35,292 bases of DNA, taken from Lachnospiraceae bacterium. GTDB taxonomy: Bacteria; Bacillota; Clostridia; Lachnospirales; Lachnospiraceae. This document shows, piece after piece, positions 1 through 8,040 of this stretch. The position numbers and the translations under genes are program-made. Below the pieces are notes generated by a model. That model had not been told where the DNA came from. It did not search any database and saw only the letters and a program-made list of their open reading frames with translations. The stretch lies in NCBI GenBank assembly GCA_021202335.1, contig JAJQDE010000019.1, forward strand, positions 1-35,292. The letters are read 5' to 3'. The first letter of the stretch is position 1. Each line of letters begins with the position of its first letter.

Positions 1-51
1 AGCGCTCGGCTGTTAACCGAGTTGTCGTAGGTTCGAGTCCTACTCGGGGAG
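1..51 (+). tRNA. tRNA-Asn (GTT), 5' end cut by the window edge
   Basis: The anticodon stem CTCGG/CCGAG (5-9, 17-21) encloses the loop CTGTTAA with anticodon GTT at 12-14. A T-arm GTAGG-TTCGAGT-CCTAC follows, then the 3' acceptor strand and a discriminator G at 51. The D-arm and 5' acceptor strand lie before the window. CCA is not encoded. A terminator follows 10 bases later. Confidence 0.95.
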
Positions 52-60
52 TTTATAAGG

Positions 61-93
61 AGTCCGCAGATATTGCTATTTGCGGACTCTTTG
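61..93 (+). terminator. Intrinsic terminator after tRNA-Asn
   Basis: An 8-bp perfect stem AGTCCGCA (61-68) / TGCGGACT (81-88) with a 12-base loop is followed by CTTT. It lies just after the tRNA. Confidence 0.8.
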
Positions 94-143
94 AGATTAT
101 TGATTGCTTGCGTTAAGTCAAGTTAAATTCAATAAATTTCTGC

Positions 144-172
144 TTGCCAAAAACAGTAGAGTATGGTATCAT
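144..172 (+). promoter_or_regulatory. Sigma-A-type promoter for tRNA-Cys
   Basis: A -35 box TTGCCA (144-149), a 17-base spacer and a -10 box TATCAT (167-172) with an extended TGG just before it. It lies about 70 bases upstream of tRNA-Cys. The string TGGTATCATATT is repeated at the promoter near 14811. Confidence 0.55.
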
Positions 173-243
173 ATTACTCGCTGGTACTTTTATGAACAGT
201 GCTTGCAGGTAATGCTCACAAGCTTGTATGTGGTATAAGACAT

Positions 244-314
244 GGCGACTTAGCCAAGTGGTAAGGCGTGGGACTGCAACTCCCTGACCGCCGGTTCAAG
301 TCCGGCAGTCGCCT
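244..314 (+). tRNA. tRNA-Cys (GCA)
   Basis: A complete 71-base cloverleaf. The acceptor stem is GGCGACT/AGTCGCC with discriminator T. The D-loop contains AAGTGGTAAGG, the anticodon loop is CTGCAAC with GCA, and the T-arm is GCCGG-TTCAAGT-CCGGC. The first anticodon-stem pair looks like a T-T mismatch. CCA is not encoded. A terminator follows within 7 bases. Confidence 0.96.
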
Positions 315-320
315 CTCTCG

Positions 321-345
321 AACCCGAATTTATTTCGGGTTTTTA
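321..345 (+). terminator. Intrinsic terminator after tRNA-Cys
   Basis: Stem AACCCGAA (321-328) / TTCGGGTT (334-341) followed by TTTTATT. A weak 7-bp hairpin GCATAAG/CTTATGC (360-366/379-385) lies further on, before the AEC gene. Confidence 0.85.
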
Positions 346-476
346 TTATGCGTAAGGCTGCATAAGGAATTATTCTGGCTTATGCTGTATGCAACTCGGG
401 CGGGCAAGCAGGGGGCAAAATTATTCTACTCGATTGGAATTTGCTTCACTTGAGATAAAGTTAGGAGTGTTATATT

Positions 477-1424
477 GTGGAGAATCTGATATTCAGCTTA
501 AACGCTACCATACCGATATTTCTTGTTATGGTGGCAGGCTACATATTAAGACGTGTGAACATGGTGGATGACGGCTTTGTGAAAACGCTCAATTCATTTA
601 ACTATAAGGTAACATTGCCGATTTTGCTTGTTGTGGATATTGCGGAGGCTGACTTTTATGCTGTTTGGGATACGCATTTTGTATTCTTATGCTTCTTTGT
701 GACGCTGTTTTGTATTTTAGCGATAAGTCTGATAAGCAGATTTTTTATTGCAGATAAAACGATAAGAGGCGAGTTTATACAGGCGTCGTATCGCGGCAGC
801 GCTGCGGTGCTTGGGGTAGCGTTCATGCAGAATATATACGGAACAAGCGCCATAGCGCCGCTGATGATACTTGCGACGGTTCCGTTGTATAATGTGGCAG
901 CGGTCATGATATTGAGCTTTACGTCGCCTGACAGCACGGGCTTTGATAAGAGAAGCTTAATGAAATCATTAAAGGGTATTGCCGCAAATCCTATTATATG
1001 GGGTATTTTTATCGGAATGGTTATATCTGTGGCAAGGATAGAGCTGCCATATATCATTGATAAAACGCTTCATAATTTTTCGGTGCTTGCGACGCCCCTT
1101 GCGCTGATAGGATTGGGCGCCGGCTTTGAGGGAAGAAAGGCGCTTGCCAAGCTGCGCCCTACTATCGCAAGCACATTGATCAAGCTGTTCATCATGCCGG
1201 CTATTTTTCTTCCTGCTGCGGCGGCGATGGGCTTTAGAAATGAAAAAATAGTCGCAATACTTATCATGCTTGGAGCGCCGACAACTGTAAGCTGTTATAT
1301 TATGTCAAGAAATATGGGACATGAAGGAGTGCTTTCTTCAAGCTGCGTGGTTTCCACGACATTTCTGAGTTCCGTTTTTATCACGTTTTGGCTGTATCTG
1401 TTGAAAAATTTTGCGTTGATATAA
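477..1424 (+). CDS. AEC (auxin efflux carrier) family transporter
   Basis: A 315-residue, very hydrophobic protein of the AEC/membrane transport family, which exports or exchanges small organic acids or similar solutes across the cytoplasmic membrane; the substrate cannot be told. The start is GTG, supported by AGGAG at 463-467 nine bases upstream. The N-terminus has the typical AEC pattern of a first membrane segment with an AGY motif (IFLVMVAGYILRR), and about ten membrane segments are expected. The central part carries the family-typical FIQASYRGS region, followed by NPIIWGIFIG and a late GLGAGFEGR loop. It is a single gene after the tRNA terminator. No clear promoter was picked out in 346-476. 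Confidence 0.9.
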   Translation: MENLIFSLNATIPIFLVMVAGYILRRVNMVDDGFVKTLNSFNYKVTLPILLVVDIAEADFYAVWDTHFVFLCFFVTLFCILAISLISRFFIADKTIRGEFIQASYRGSAAVLGVAFMQNIYGTSAIAPLMILATVPLYNVAAVMILSFTSPDSTGFDKRSLMKSLKGIAANPIIWGIFIGMVISVARIELPYIIDKTLHNFSVLATPLALIGLGAGFEGRKALAKLRPTIASTLIKLFIMPAIFLPAAAAMGFRNEKIVAILIMLGAPTTVSCYIMSRNMGHEGVLSSSCVVSTTFLSSVFITFWLYLLKNFALI

Positions 1425-1539
1425 AATCAGAATCATTTGATGCTTTATTTCCTCAAAAATAGTGCAAAATGACAATAAAATATGCAAATATGCGAAACTC
1501 TTATTGCAAATTCCACAAAAGTAAAGTAAAATTAAAGAG

Positions 1540-1562
1540 CAGTATGAAAAAATTACATACTG
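1540..1562 (+). other. Hairpin in the leader of the chemoreceptor gene
   Basis: A 7-bp inverted repeat CAGTATG (1540-1546) / CATACTG (1556-1562) with an A-rich 9-base loop lies about 30 bases before the chemoreceptor start. The surrounding 1460-1520 contains several TGCAAA repeats. Function unknown; it may be a weak attenuator or chance. Confidence 0.35.
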
Positions 1563-1594
1563 TTTGTTCCGTCAACTGCGAAGGAGGTATATGG

Positions 1595-3283
1595 ATGGGA
1601 TTACTGAAAACATTAGAGGAGCATCTTAGTAAGGTCAAAATCGAAAGAAAAATCAAGGTGGCGCTCTTTACGATTTTGATTGCGCTGGTTGTGCTGGGAG
1701 TCATATCTCTTGCGGGAACTTTAATTATGACAAGCAGCATGCGAAATTTTAACAATGTCACTTATCAGGAAACGAAGGCGCAGCTTTCCATGCGCAGGGA
1801 TGCCAACAGCCTGATGAAAAATCTGCTGTGGGCATGCACGAGCGATAATCCGCAGCAGTATCTTGATGAGGCGGAGGCTGATGGAGCAGGCATCGGGGAA
1901 AATTACGCTGTTTTGGCGGAGCTTTATGATAACGATGAGGATATAGAGGCTATTTGGGCGGCGCTGCAGGCGGAATCGGAGTCGCGTGCGGAGATTGAGG
2001 CAAAGATTGAAGCGGGCGATGCGGATGTGATGGATTATTTCAATAATACATATAATGTGATTGCGGAAGAACTGATATCGGCAGTAAAATCAGTCGGAAG
2101 CACTGCGGATGAGAATGCGCAGAATGCATATTCAAGCGCTATGCACGCTACAATATTTGTTTTAATAGCAGTGCTGATTGTAGGCGTAATCTCACTTTCG
2201 ATTGTTATATATTATATCAGGACGCTGGTAAGGCTTATGCTTACGCCTATCGATGAGCTTAAAGCGGCGGCGGGGCAGCTTGCGCAGGGTAATCTTGAGA
2301 TTGATATTAAATATCAGTCCGAGGATGAATTCGGAGAGCTTGCGGAAAGCATCAATCGTGTATGCAGCATGCTCAAGGAAATAATCCCGGATATGAGCTA
2401 TTGTATGACAGAGATGGCGGGCGGAAACTTTACGGTAAGCAGCAAGTGCAAGGAGGCGTATGTTGGCTGCTATGAGCCGATTTTGGAGTCAATGCGTGAC
2501 ATTAAGTCAAGATTGAGCAGTACGCTTTCACAGATTCTGACGACGTCGGGCGGCGTGCGCGCAGGCGCGCAGAACATGGCTGAGGGAGCGCAGGATTTAG
2601 CTGAGGGCGCTAATTCACAGGCGAGCGCGGTCGAGGAGCTGACGGCGACAATCAATGAGCTTACATGTCAGATTGAGGATAATGCAAGAAAGAGCACGGA
2701 GGCGAGCAAACAGGCGGGAGCTGTGGGAAAACAGGAACAGTCGAGCATGGATTACATGCAGGAGGTCAATAATGCGATGCGGCGGATTACCGAAACATCT
2801 AAACAGATTGCGGAAATCAGCAACAGCATTGAGTCGATTGCAAATCAGACAAATCTTCTTTCTCTGAACGCCAGCATTGAGGCTGCAAGAGCGGGCGAGC
2901 ACGGAAAGGGCTTTGCAGTGGTGGCTGATGAAATACGCACACTTGCGAGTCAGAGCGGTGAGGCGGCGGTGAATACGAGAAAGCTGATTGACAATTCTTT
3001 GAGTGAAATCAATAACGGTTCGCAGATTGTTGAAAATGCGTCAATCGCGCTGGAGAAGGTAATCAGTCAGATTCAGGCAGTGGTGGCAAGCTCGGAGCAG
3101 ATTAGCGAGGCATCTGAAATTCAGGCGGAGGCTGCCGCGCAGGTAAATGTCGGCATTGAACAGATTTCTGCCGCAGTGCAGAGCAATTCGGCGACTGCCG
3201 AGGAGAGCTCCGCGACCAGCGAGGAGCTGTTTGCACAGTCGGAAACTCTTAATTCATTGGTTGAACAGTTTACCTTGGCGTAA
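1595..3283 (+). CDS. Methyl-accepting chemotaxis protein (transmembrane chemoreceptor)
   Basis: A 562-residue chemoreceptor that senses an unknown signal and controls CheA/CheW. The start at 1595 is chosen because AAGGAGGT (1581-1588) lies six bases upstream; longer in-frame starts have no such site. Order: short cytosolic N-terminus, TM1 (about 21-46), an extracytoplasmic mostly helical sensor (47-186) of four-helix-bundle size, TM2 (about 187-210), a HAMP domain (210-262), a second HAMP-like segment, then the signalling coiled coil. The hairpin tip has the family hallmark [20 protein letters not shown] followed by [12 protein letters not shown]. No C-terminal CheR/CheB-tethering pentapeptide is visible. 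It stands alone, but cheD at 31039 could deamidate its glutamines. Confidence 0.96.
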   Translation: MGLLKTLEEHLSKVKIERKIKVALFTILIALVVLGVISLAGTLIMTSSMRNFNNVTYQETKAQLSMRRDANSLMKNLLWACTSDNPQQYLDEAEADGAGIGENYAVLAELYDNDEDIEAIWAALQAESESRAEIEAKIEAGDADVMDYFNNTYNVIAEELISAVKSVGSTADENAQNAYSSAMHATIFVLIAVLIVGVISLSIVIYYIRTLVRLMLTPIDELKAAAGQLAQGNLEIDIKYQSEDEFGELAESINRVCSMLKEIIPDMSYCMTEMAGGNFTVSSKCKEAYVGCYEPILESMRDIKSRLSSTLSQILTTSGGVRAGAQNMAEGAQDLAEGANSQASAVEELTATINELTCQIEDNARKSTEASKQAGAVGKQEQSSMDYMQEVNNAMRRITETSKQIAEISNSIESIANQTNLLSLNASIEAARAGEHGKGFAVVADEIRTLASQSGEAAVNTRKLIDNSLSEINNGSQIVENASIALEKVISQIQAVVASSEQISEASEIQAEAAAQVNVGIEQISAAVQSNSATAEESSATSEELFAQSETLNSLVEQFTLA

Positions 3284-3304
3284 GCGTTTATAAAAGAGCA
3301 TTTG

Positions 3305-3353
3305 AAATCCCGGTTTGAGGGCGCGGGGGCGCCGGAGAACTGGGATTTTTGAT
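3305..3353 (+). terminator. Terminator after the chemoreceptor gene
   Basis: An 11-bp stem 3305-3315 / 3339-3349 (AAATCCCGGTT against AACTGGGATTT, one G-T pair). GC-rich sequence in the loop can fold further (GGCGC/GCGCC). It is followed by TTTTTG. Confidence 0.75.
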
Positions 3354-3382
3354 AGTTTGAGCGAACCAAAAATAGTTTTCAC

Positions 3383-3411
3383 TTTACTTGAAATTGACAT
3401 ATATTTATAGT
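3383..3411 (+). promoter_or_regulatory. Possible promoter of the CDF transporter gene
   Basis: TTTACT (3383-3388), a 17-base spacer and TATAGT (3406-3411). An overlapping TTGACA (3395-3400) could instead serve as -35 for a poorer -10 around 3418. The assignment is ambiguous. Confidence 0.35.
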
Positions 3412-3445
3412 AAGCTGAATCATAACTCGCAAAGGGGGATTTTCC

Positions 3446-4351
3446 ATGAGCAGGAGAGCGGATAACAGAACGGAATTTGAAAAGACGGCGATGCAGGTAT
3501 CTTTGGTAAGCGTTGCGGTGAATCTTATATTGTCGGTGTTTAAGCTTGCTGCCGGGCTTCTTGCGGACTCGGGCGCTATGATAAGCGATGCGGTTCATTC
3601 CGCATCGGACGTGTTCAGCACGTTTATCGTGATCATCGGCATAAGGGTTTCAAGCCGTGACTCCGACAAGGACCATCCTTACGGACATGAACGCCTGGAA
3701 TGTGTGGCTGCAATCGTGCTTGCGACAGTTCTTGCGGTTACGGGACTTGGCATAGGCGCGGCGGCGTTACGGGAAATGGTATCGGGCGATTATGAGACGC
3801 TTGCCGTGCCGGGAGCCTTGGCTCTTGCGGCGGCGATTATTTCCATTCTTGTCAAGGAGGGTATGTATCAGTATACGAGGATAAAAGCGGCAAAAATCGG
3901 CTCAAGCGCGCTAATGGCGGATGCGTGGCACCACCGCTCGGATGCGCTTTCATCAGTTGGCGCGCTTGCGGGTATCGGCGGCGCCATGCTCGGCTATCCC
4001 ATTCTTGACACGGCTGCAAGTCTTGTAATCTGCCTGTTTATCGAAAAGGCGGCGTTTGATATTTTTAAGGACGCGACTGATAAAATGGTGGATAAGGCAT
4101 GCGATGAGGAGCTTGAAGATGCGATGAAGCAATGCGTGCTTTCACAGGAGGGGGTGCTGGGCATTGACCTGCTGCGCACGAGGGTATTTGGAAACAGAAT
4201 TTACGTGGATCTTGAGATAAGGGCTGATGCGGATGAAACGCTGCGGGAAGCGCATGGCACGGCGGAAAAAGTGCATGATTCGATTGAAAGGAACTTTACA
4301 CGGGTAAAGCATATCATGGTGCATGTCAATCCGGTAAACACAGCAAAATAA
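3446..4351 (+). CDS. Cation diffusion facilitator (CDF) family metal transporter
   Basis: A 301-residue CDF antiporter that exports divalent metal ions in exchange for protons. The N-terminal half has about six membrane segments. The two metal-site motifs are H51xxxD55 (in SDAVHSASD) and H162xxxD166 (in DAWHHRSD). The loop motif DHPYGHERLE and the C-terminal cytosolic ferredoxin-like domain (about 205-300, ending in a VHV strand) are also present. H-x3-D in both sites is the pattern of zinc/cadmium-type members such as ZitB, so zinc is the most likely substrate; this is inference. A G-rich site GGGGGATT precedes the start. It is a single gene ending in a hairpin shared with the converging DUF402 gene. 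Confidence 0.95.
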   Translation: MSRRADNRTEFEKTAMQVSLVSVAVNLILSVFKLAAGLLADSGAMISDAVHSASDVFSTFIVIIGIRVSSRDSDKDHPYGHERLECVAAIVLATVLAVTGLGIGAAALREMVSGDYETLAVPGALALAAAIISILVKEGMYQYTRIKAAKIGSSALMADAWHHRSDALSSVGALAGIGGAMLGYPILDTAASLVICLFIEKAAFDIFKDATDKMVDKACDEELEDAMKQCVLSQEGVLGIDLLRTRVFGNRIYVDLEIRADADETLREAHGTAEKVHDSIERNFTRVKHIMVHVNPVNTAK

Positions 4352-4352
4352 A

Positions 4353-4371
4353 AGAGGGCATTATGCCCTCT
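4353..4371 (-). terminator. Terminator overlapping the DUF402 stop codon
   Basis: A perfect 8-bp stem AGAGGGCA (4353-4360) / TGCCCTCT (4364-4371) with the loop TTA, which is the stop codon of the minus-strand gene. On the minus strand it is followed by TTTTATTTTG, a good U-tract. On the plus strand the tract is poor, so it may end CDF transcription less well. Confidence 0.75.
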
Positions 4372-4846
4372 CTATCCAACGCTCCACATGCGAGGAAAGG
4401 GTGTCGAACTTATCCTCGTAAATAATCGTAAGGAGTCTGTCAAGTCTGATAAGTGCCGAAGCTACAAGCTTTGGTTCGCATAAATTCTTTTGCAGCGCAA
4501 TCGCAAGCTCTCCGATATCGAGCACCTTGATATATCCGTCGGGATAAATTACCACGTCGGCAAGCAGGTCAGTGACAATCAATGCGTTTTCTTTTTCATC
4601 GAAGCTGTAATCCACGATATCGCAGTACCAGTACAGCAGCGAGCCGTTTTCGCGGTAAAATTTGCTTACCTTATAGCCGGCTTTCAAAAAATAGCAGGAA
4701 TAGCCGTGGTGAAAATCGCGCCGGGGCTTTAGGGTTTTCCACTTTGTAACGATAATTTCATCATTTGCTTCAAGGACGGTATCGTCCTTTAAGAGAATAC
4801 ATTCATTGGGAATAAGGCGTTTGCGGTAAATATCCGGATTTGCCAT
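4361..4846 (-). CDS. DUF402 domain protein (putative nucleotide phosphatase family)
   Basis: A 161-residue soluble protein of the DUF402 family. Some characterised members hydrolyse nucleoside di- or triphosphates; the activity of this one is not known. The central block YWYCDIVDYSFDE followed by TDLLADVVIYPDGYIKVLD is the DUF402 core with its acidic residues (E/D, YPDG). The C-terminus is helical. AGGAGGT lies ten bases upstream of the ATG, and a good promoter faces it at 4878-4907. It is transcribed alone, divergent from the atp operon. Confidence 0.85.
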   Translation of the reverse strand: MANPDIYRKRLIPNECILLKDDTVLEANDEIIVTKWKTLKPRRDFHHGYSCYFLKAGYKVSKFYRENGSLLYWYCDIVDYSFDEKENALIVTDLLADVVIYPDGYIKVLDIGELAIALQKNLCEPKLVASALIRLDRLLTIIYEDKFDTLSSHVERWIERA

Positions 4847-4877
4847 GGCTGCTGCGACCTCCTGTGCATTATTTTGA

Positions 4878-4907
4878 ATTATAGCATTATTTTTGCGCCG
4901 TATTCAA
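4878..4907 (-). promoter_or_regulatory. Promoter of the DUF402 gene
   Basis: On the minus strand: -35 TTGAAT (4907-4902), an 18-base spacer and a perfect -10 TATAAT (4883-4878), about 30 bases before the start codon. Confidence 0.65.
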
Positions 4908-5011
4908 TAGATTTTTATAAAATAATCCGTATCCTTTTTTAGAGGGCTTGAGCAGGAATGGAGGATTAAATAAAAAATAAATTAAATTCTTTTCAAAAAT
5001 CTGACACTTAC

Positions 5012-5040
5012 TGGACATATCCGTTAATTTTTTGTATAAT
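5012..5040 (+). promoter_or_regulatory. Promoter of the atp operon
   Basis: -35 TGGACA (5012-5017), a 17-base spacer and -10 TATAAT (5035-5040), giving a leader of about 65 bases before the first gene. A second, weaker TATAAT lies at about 5073-5078 without a clear -35. Confidence 0.7.
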
Positions 5041-5069
5041 TATTAACGGGTATTTAAAAGAACGGATAT
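5017..5069 (+). promoter_or_regulatory. Inverted-repeat operator candidate over the atp promoter
   Basis: The arm ATATCCGTTAAT (5017-5028) is matched by the inverted arm ATTAACGGGTAT (5042-5053, one mismatch), with the -10 box between them. A third element AACGGATAT (5061-5069) is the exact reverse complement of ATATCCGTT and lies 16 bases after the equivalent bases of the second. The layout suggests a regulator site or alternative leader pairing; no known regulator is recognised. Confidence 0.45.
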
Positions 5070-5111
5070 CATTATAATATTTATTGATAGCGGGCATATG
5101 GAGGAGCTGAA

Positions 5112-5378
5112 ATGGGAAGAAATAAAAAATATAAAAGGTCAGTATATCAATCGCTGGCTGTGATTACCCAGTTTGGCATTAATATGCTCGTTCCAATCTT
5201 TTTATGCTCTTTTGCGGGAATGTATTTGGACAGGAAATTCGGTACCGTGTTTTGGTTTGTTTTACTTTTTTTTGTCGGTGCGCTTGCGGGATTCCGGAAT
5301 ATTTTTATACTGGCAAAAAAGATTTATGAGGGAGATAGTTCGCATGAGGACATTAATCGGCAGGATAAGGGAAATTAA
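5112..5378 (+). CDS. atpZ: AtpZ/AtpI-family small membrane protein of the ATP synthase operon
   Basis: An 88-residue protein with a basic N-terminus and two membrane hairpin segments (about 17-38 and 46-68). The pattern LVPIFLCSFAGMYLDRKFGT followed by a GALAGFRN loop is typical of the AtpZ/AtpI family found first in Firmicute atp operons. It is thought to help assembly or accompany Mg2+ transport; the exact role is unsettled. GGAG precedes the ATG. The 3' end overlaps the next gene by 35 bases in another frame, which implies translational coupling. Confidence 0.85.
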   Translation: MGRNKKYKRSVYQSLAVITQFGINMLVPIFLCSFAGMYLDRKFGTVFWFVLLFFVGALAGFRNIFILAKKIYEGDSSHEDINRQDKGN

Positions 5379-5772
5379 CAGCGCATTGCCGGAGCTGCTT
5401 TTCGGCATTGTGATATTCGGCGTGATATGTCAGATTGCGGGCTTTTTTCTTGTAAGCGATAAAACAGGCTTTGCCATAGGGCTCTGGATAGGGGTGCTTA
5501 CGGCAGTATTTATGGCTTTTCATATGGCCGTTTCATTAAATACGGCAGTGGAAAGGGGTGTAAAGGAGGCGCAGGCAGCAGCGACAAGACAAAACATTAT
5601 CCGATATTTTGCGGTAGTGATTGTGCTTGGAATATTGATGGTGACAAAAATCGGCAATCCACTGGCTGCATTTGCGGGGATTATGGGCTTAAAGCTTTCG
5701 GCCTATGCTCAGCCGGTGCTTGCAAAAATGTCGCAAAAAAGGAAGATGGGAAAACTGAATAAGGGAAATTAA
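5344..5772 (+). CDS. atpI: ATP synthase subunit I
   Basis: A 142-residue membrane protein with four predicted hydrophobic segments, encoded between atpZ and atpB. This is the position of atpI, whose product helps assemble the c-ring (shown for Na+-type enzymes). The start at 5344 is chosen because it follows GGGAG and gives a normal length with a cytosolic MRTLIGRIREI start; the longer upstream reading would begin inside atpZ. The C-terminus is strongly basic (KMSQKRKMGKLNKGN). Sequence conservation in this family is weak, so the name rests on size, topology and position. Confidence 0.75.
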   Translation: MRTLIGRIREINSALPELLFGIVIFGVICQIAGFFLVSDKTGFAIGLWIGVLTAVFMAFHMAVSLNTAVERGVKEAQAAATRQNIIRYFAVVIVLGILMVTKIGNPLAAFAGIMGLKLSAYAQPVLAKMSQKRKMGKLNKGN

Positions 5773-5796
5773 ATTTTTAAGCAAGGAGGTGAGTGT

Positions 5797-6528
5797 ATGG
5801 GGGCAGAGCTTCTGAAATCCGGGCTTTTGCTGTCCGGCGCCGACGACATTGACTTCATGATACACGGCGTATTCAAATATGAGCTGTTTGGTCAGACGCT
5901 TTGGATAACTACAACGCATGTATGCCTTTTCATAGTCATGGCAATCATCGTTATTTTCTGCCTGTGCGCAAACAGGGCGGTAAAGCATGCGTCAGAGGTT
6001 CCGGGGGCATTTCAGAATGTCGTGGAGCTTGTGGTTGAAATGCTTGACGGCATGGTCGGCAATGTTATGGGTAAGAATGCGCCGCCGTTTGCAAATTATA
6101 TCGGCACGCTGTTTATCTTTATACTGCTCAGCAACATTTCGGGTCTGTTCGGCTTAAGGCCGCCGACGGCAGATTACGGCGTGACGTTCGCGCTGGGAAT
6201 TATGACCTTTACTCTGATTACGTTCAACAAGTTCAAGTATCAGAAGGTGAAGGGAGTTATCAAGGGACTTTGCGACCCGTGGCCGATATGGGCGCCGATC
6301 AATATTATCGGTGATATCGCGGTTCCCATTTCCCTGTCGCTTCGTTTGTTTGCGAACGTGCTGTCGGGTACGGTAATGATGGCGCTGATTTACGGTCTGC
6401 TGGGATTTATCGCGACTGCGTGGCCGGCGGCGCTGCATGTGTACTTCGATTTGTTCTCGGGCGCGATTCAGACATATGTATTCGCCATGCTGACAATGAC
6501 GTACATTAATAATGCAATTGAAGGTTAG
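5797..6528 (+). CDS. atpB: F0F1 ATP synthase subunit a
   Basis: A 243-residue membrane stator protein that forms the ion half-channels facing the c-ring. The essential arginine is R183 in PISLSLRLFANVLSG, the most conserved part of the family. The final helix has the expected polar IQTYVFAMLTMTYI. The motif NISGLFGLRPPT marks the middle membrane helix. AAGGAGGTG lies just upstream of the ATG. It sits in the standard order before atpE. Confidence 0.97.
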   Translation: MGAELLKSGLLLSGADDIDFMIHGVFKYELFGQTLWITTTHVCLFIVMAIIVIFCLCANRAVKHASEVPGAFQNVVELVVEMLDGMVGNVMGKNAPPFANYIGTLFIFILLSNISGLFGLRPPTADYGVTFALGIMTFTLITFNKFKYQKVKGVIKGLCDPWPIWAPINIIGDIAVPISLSLRLFANVLSGTVMMALIYGLLGFIATAWPAALHVYFDLFSGAIQTYVFAMLTMTYINNAIEG

Positions 6529-6573
6529 AAAACGGCAAATAATTTTATATCGATAGCTTATTATCATATTTAG

Positions 6574-6840
<267 letters not shown>

Positions 6841-6909
6841 TGAAAATTTATGCGGCAGCCTGCGGGCTGCTGCGCGGACACTATAAAATGTGAAAGGAGG
6901 TATAAGGGT

Positions 6910-7452
6910 ATGATACTTGCTACCGAAACAGAGGGTTTAAGCCGCCTGTTTGACTTGGACTTACAGCTCCTTGCAGATTCGGTGCTTATGATAATCGCGA
7001 TGTTTTTCCTGTTTTTGGTGGCGTCGCATTTCCTGTTTAACCCTGTAAGGAAGATGCTTTCCGACAGGCAGGAAAAGATAAAGGGCGAATTGGATGAGGC
7101 TGCCCGCGACCAAAAATCCGCAGCCGAGACGCGCGCGCTTTATGAGGAAAAGCTCAGTCAGGCAGGAAAGGAAGCGGAGGAAATATTGGCAGATGCACGC
7201 AAGCGCGGCATTGAAAATGAGGCAAGAATCGTTGCCGAGGCGAAGGCCGAGGCAGCCGGGATTGTTGAGCGCGCCAGAAAAGAGGCGGAGCTTGAAAAGC
7301 AGAAGATGGCTGACGAGGTGAAGCGCGAAATGGTAGCGGTTGCTTCCGTTATGGCTGCCCGGATTGTACAGGCTAATATTGACACAAACGCTCAGCATGA
7401 ACTCATTGAAAAGACATTGAAAGAAATAGGTGATAGCACATGGCTAAGCTAA
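6910..7452 (+). CDS. atpF: F0F1 ATP synthase subunit b
   Basis: A 180-residue peripheral stalk subunit. One N-terminal membrane helix (about 21-43, LMIIAMFFLFLVASHFLFNPV) is followed by a long charged coiled coil rich in Ala, Glu, Lys and Arg that reaches up to F1. The start at 6910 is supported by AAAGGAGG nine bases upstream; longer in-frame readings are not. It overlaps atpH by 13 bases, so the two are probably translationally coupled. Confidence 0.95.
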   Translation: MILATETEGLSRLFDLDLQLLADSVLMIIAMFFLFLVASHFLFNPVRKMLSDRQEKIKGELDEAARDQKSAAETRALYEEKLSQAGKEAEEILADARKRGIENEARIVAEAKAEAAGIVERARKEAELEKQKMADEVKREMVAVASVMAARIVQANIDTNAQHELIEKTLKEIGDSTWLS

Positions 7453-7985
7453 TTTCCAAAACGTATGCGCAGGCGCTGTTTGAGCTTGCCGTTGAAGAAA
7501 ACAAGACCGCGCTCTTTTTAGAAGAGGCGACGGAGCTTCTCAAGGTTATACGTGCCAATGCAGAGTTCGGACAGTTCATGAACCACCCCAAAATCCAAAA
7601 AGAGGATAAGATAGAGGTGGTTAAGAACGTATTTGAAGGCAGGGTCAGCGGTGAGATGATTGGATTTCTTGTCACGATTGTCGCAAAGGACAGATATGCC
7701 GGGATTGAGGATATTCTGAGTGAGTTTATCGCAGAGATAAAGGAACACAGCAATATCGGAACGGCTTATGTCACAACTGCCGTAACGCTTGGCGATAAGG
7801 AAAAGCAGGACGTTGAAGACAGGCTGCTCGCCACTACCAAATACAAGACCATCGAGTGCTTTTATGATGTGGACGCCTCTCTGATAGGCGGTATGGTCAT
7901 CAAGATGGGCGACAGGGTTGTTGACAGCAGTATCCGGACAAAGCTGAATAAGCTGCAGCGCGAGCTTCTTGCTGTTCAATTGTAA
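7440..7985 (+). CDS. atpH: F0F1 ATP synthase subunit delta
   Basis: A 181-residue protein linking the b stalk to the top of F1. It has the N-terminal helical domain (KTYAQALFELAVEENK, NHPKI at about 49-53) and the C-terminal family signature GGMVIKMGDRVVDSSIRTKL. The start overlaps the end of atpF. Length is normal for the family. Confidence 0.96.
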   Translation: MAKLISKTYAQALFELAVEENKTALFLEEATELLKVIRANAEFGQFMNHPKIQKEDKIEVVKNVFEGRVSGEMIGFLVTIVAKDRYAGIEDILSEFIAEIKEHSNIGTAYVTTAVTLGDKEKQDVEDRLLATTKYKTIECFYDVDASLIGGMVIKMGDRVVDSSIRTKLNKLQRELLAVQL

Positions 7986-8040
7986 ATGATGCATTCGGAC
8001 GCTAGGGTATTTAAAAATAAAAAGAAAGGTGCAGATCCAT

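Noticed and set aside
2655-2867. Arg-rich ORFs opposite or shifted within real genes (for example in the chemoreceptor, atp and fab genes).
   Set aside because: They overlap well-supported conserved genes in another frame, lack ribosome-binding sites and show the Arg/Pro-rich composition of shadow frames.
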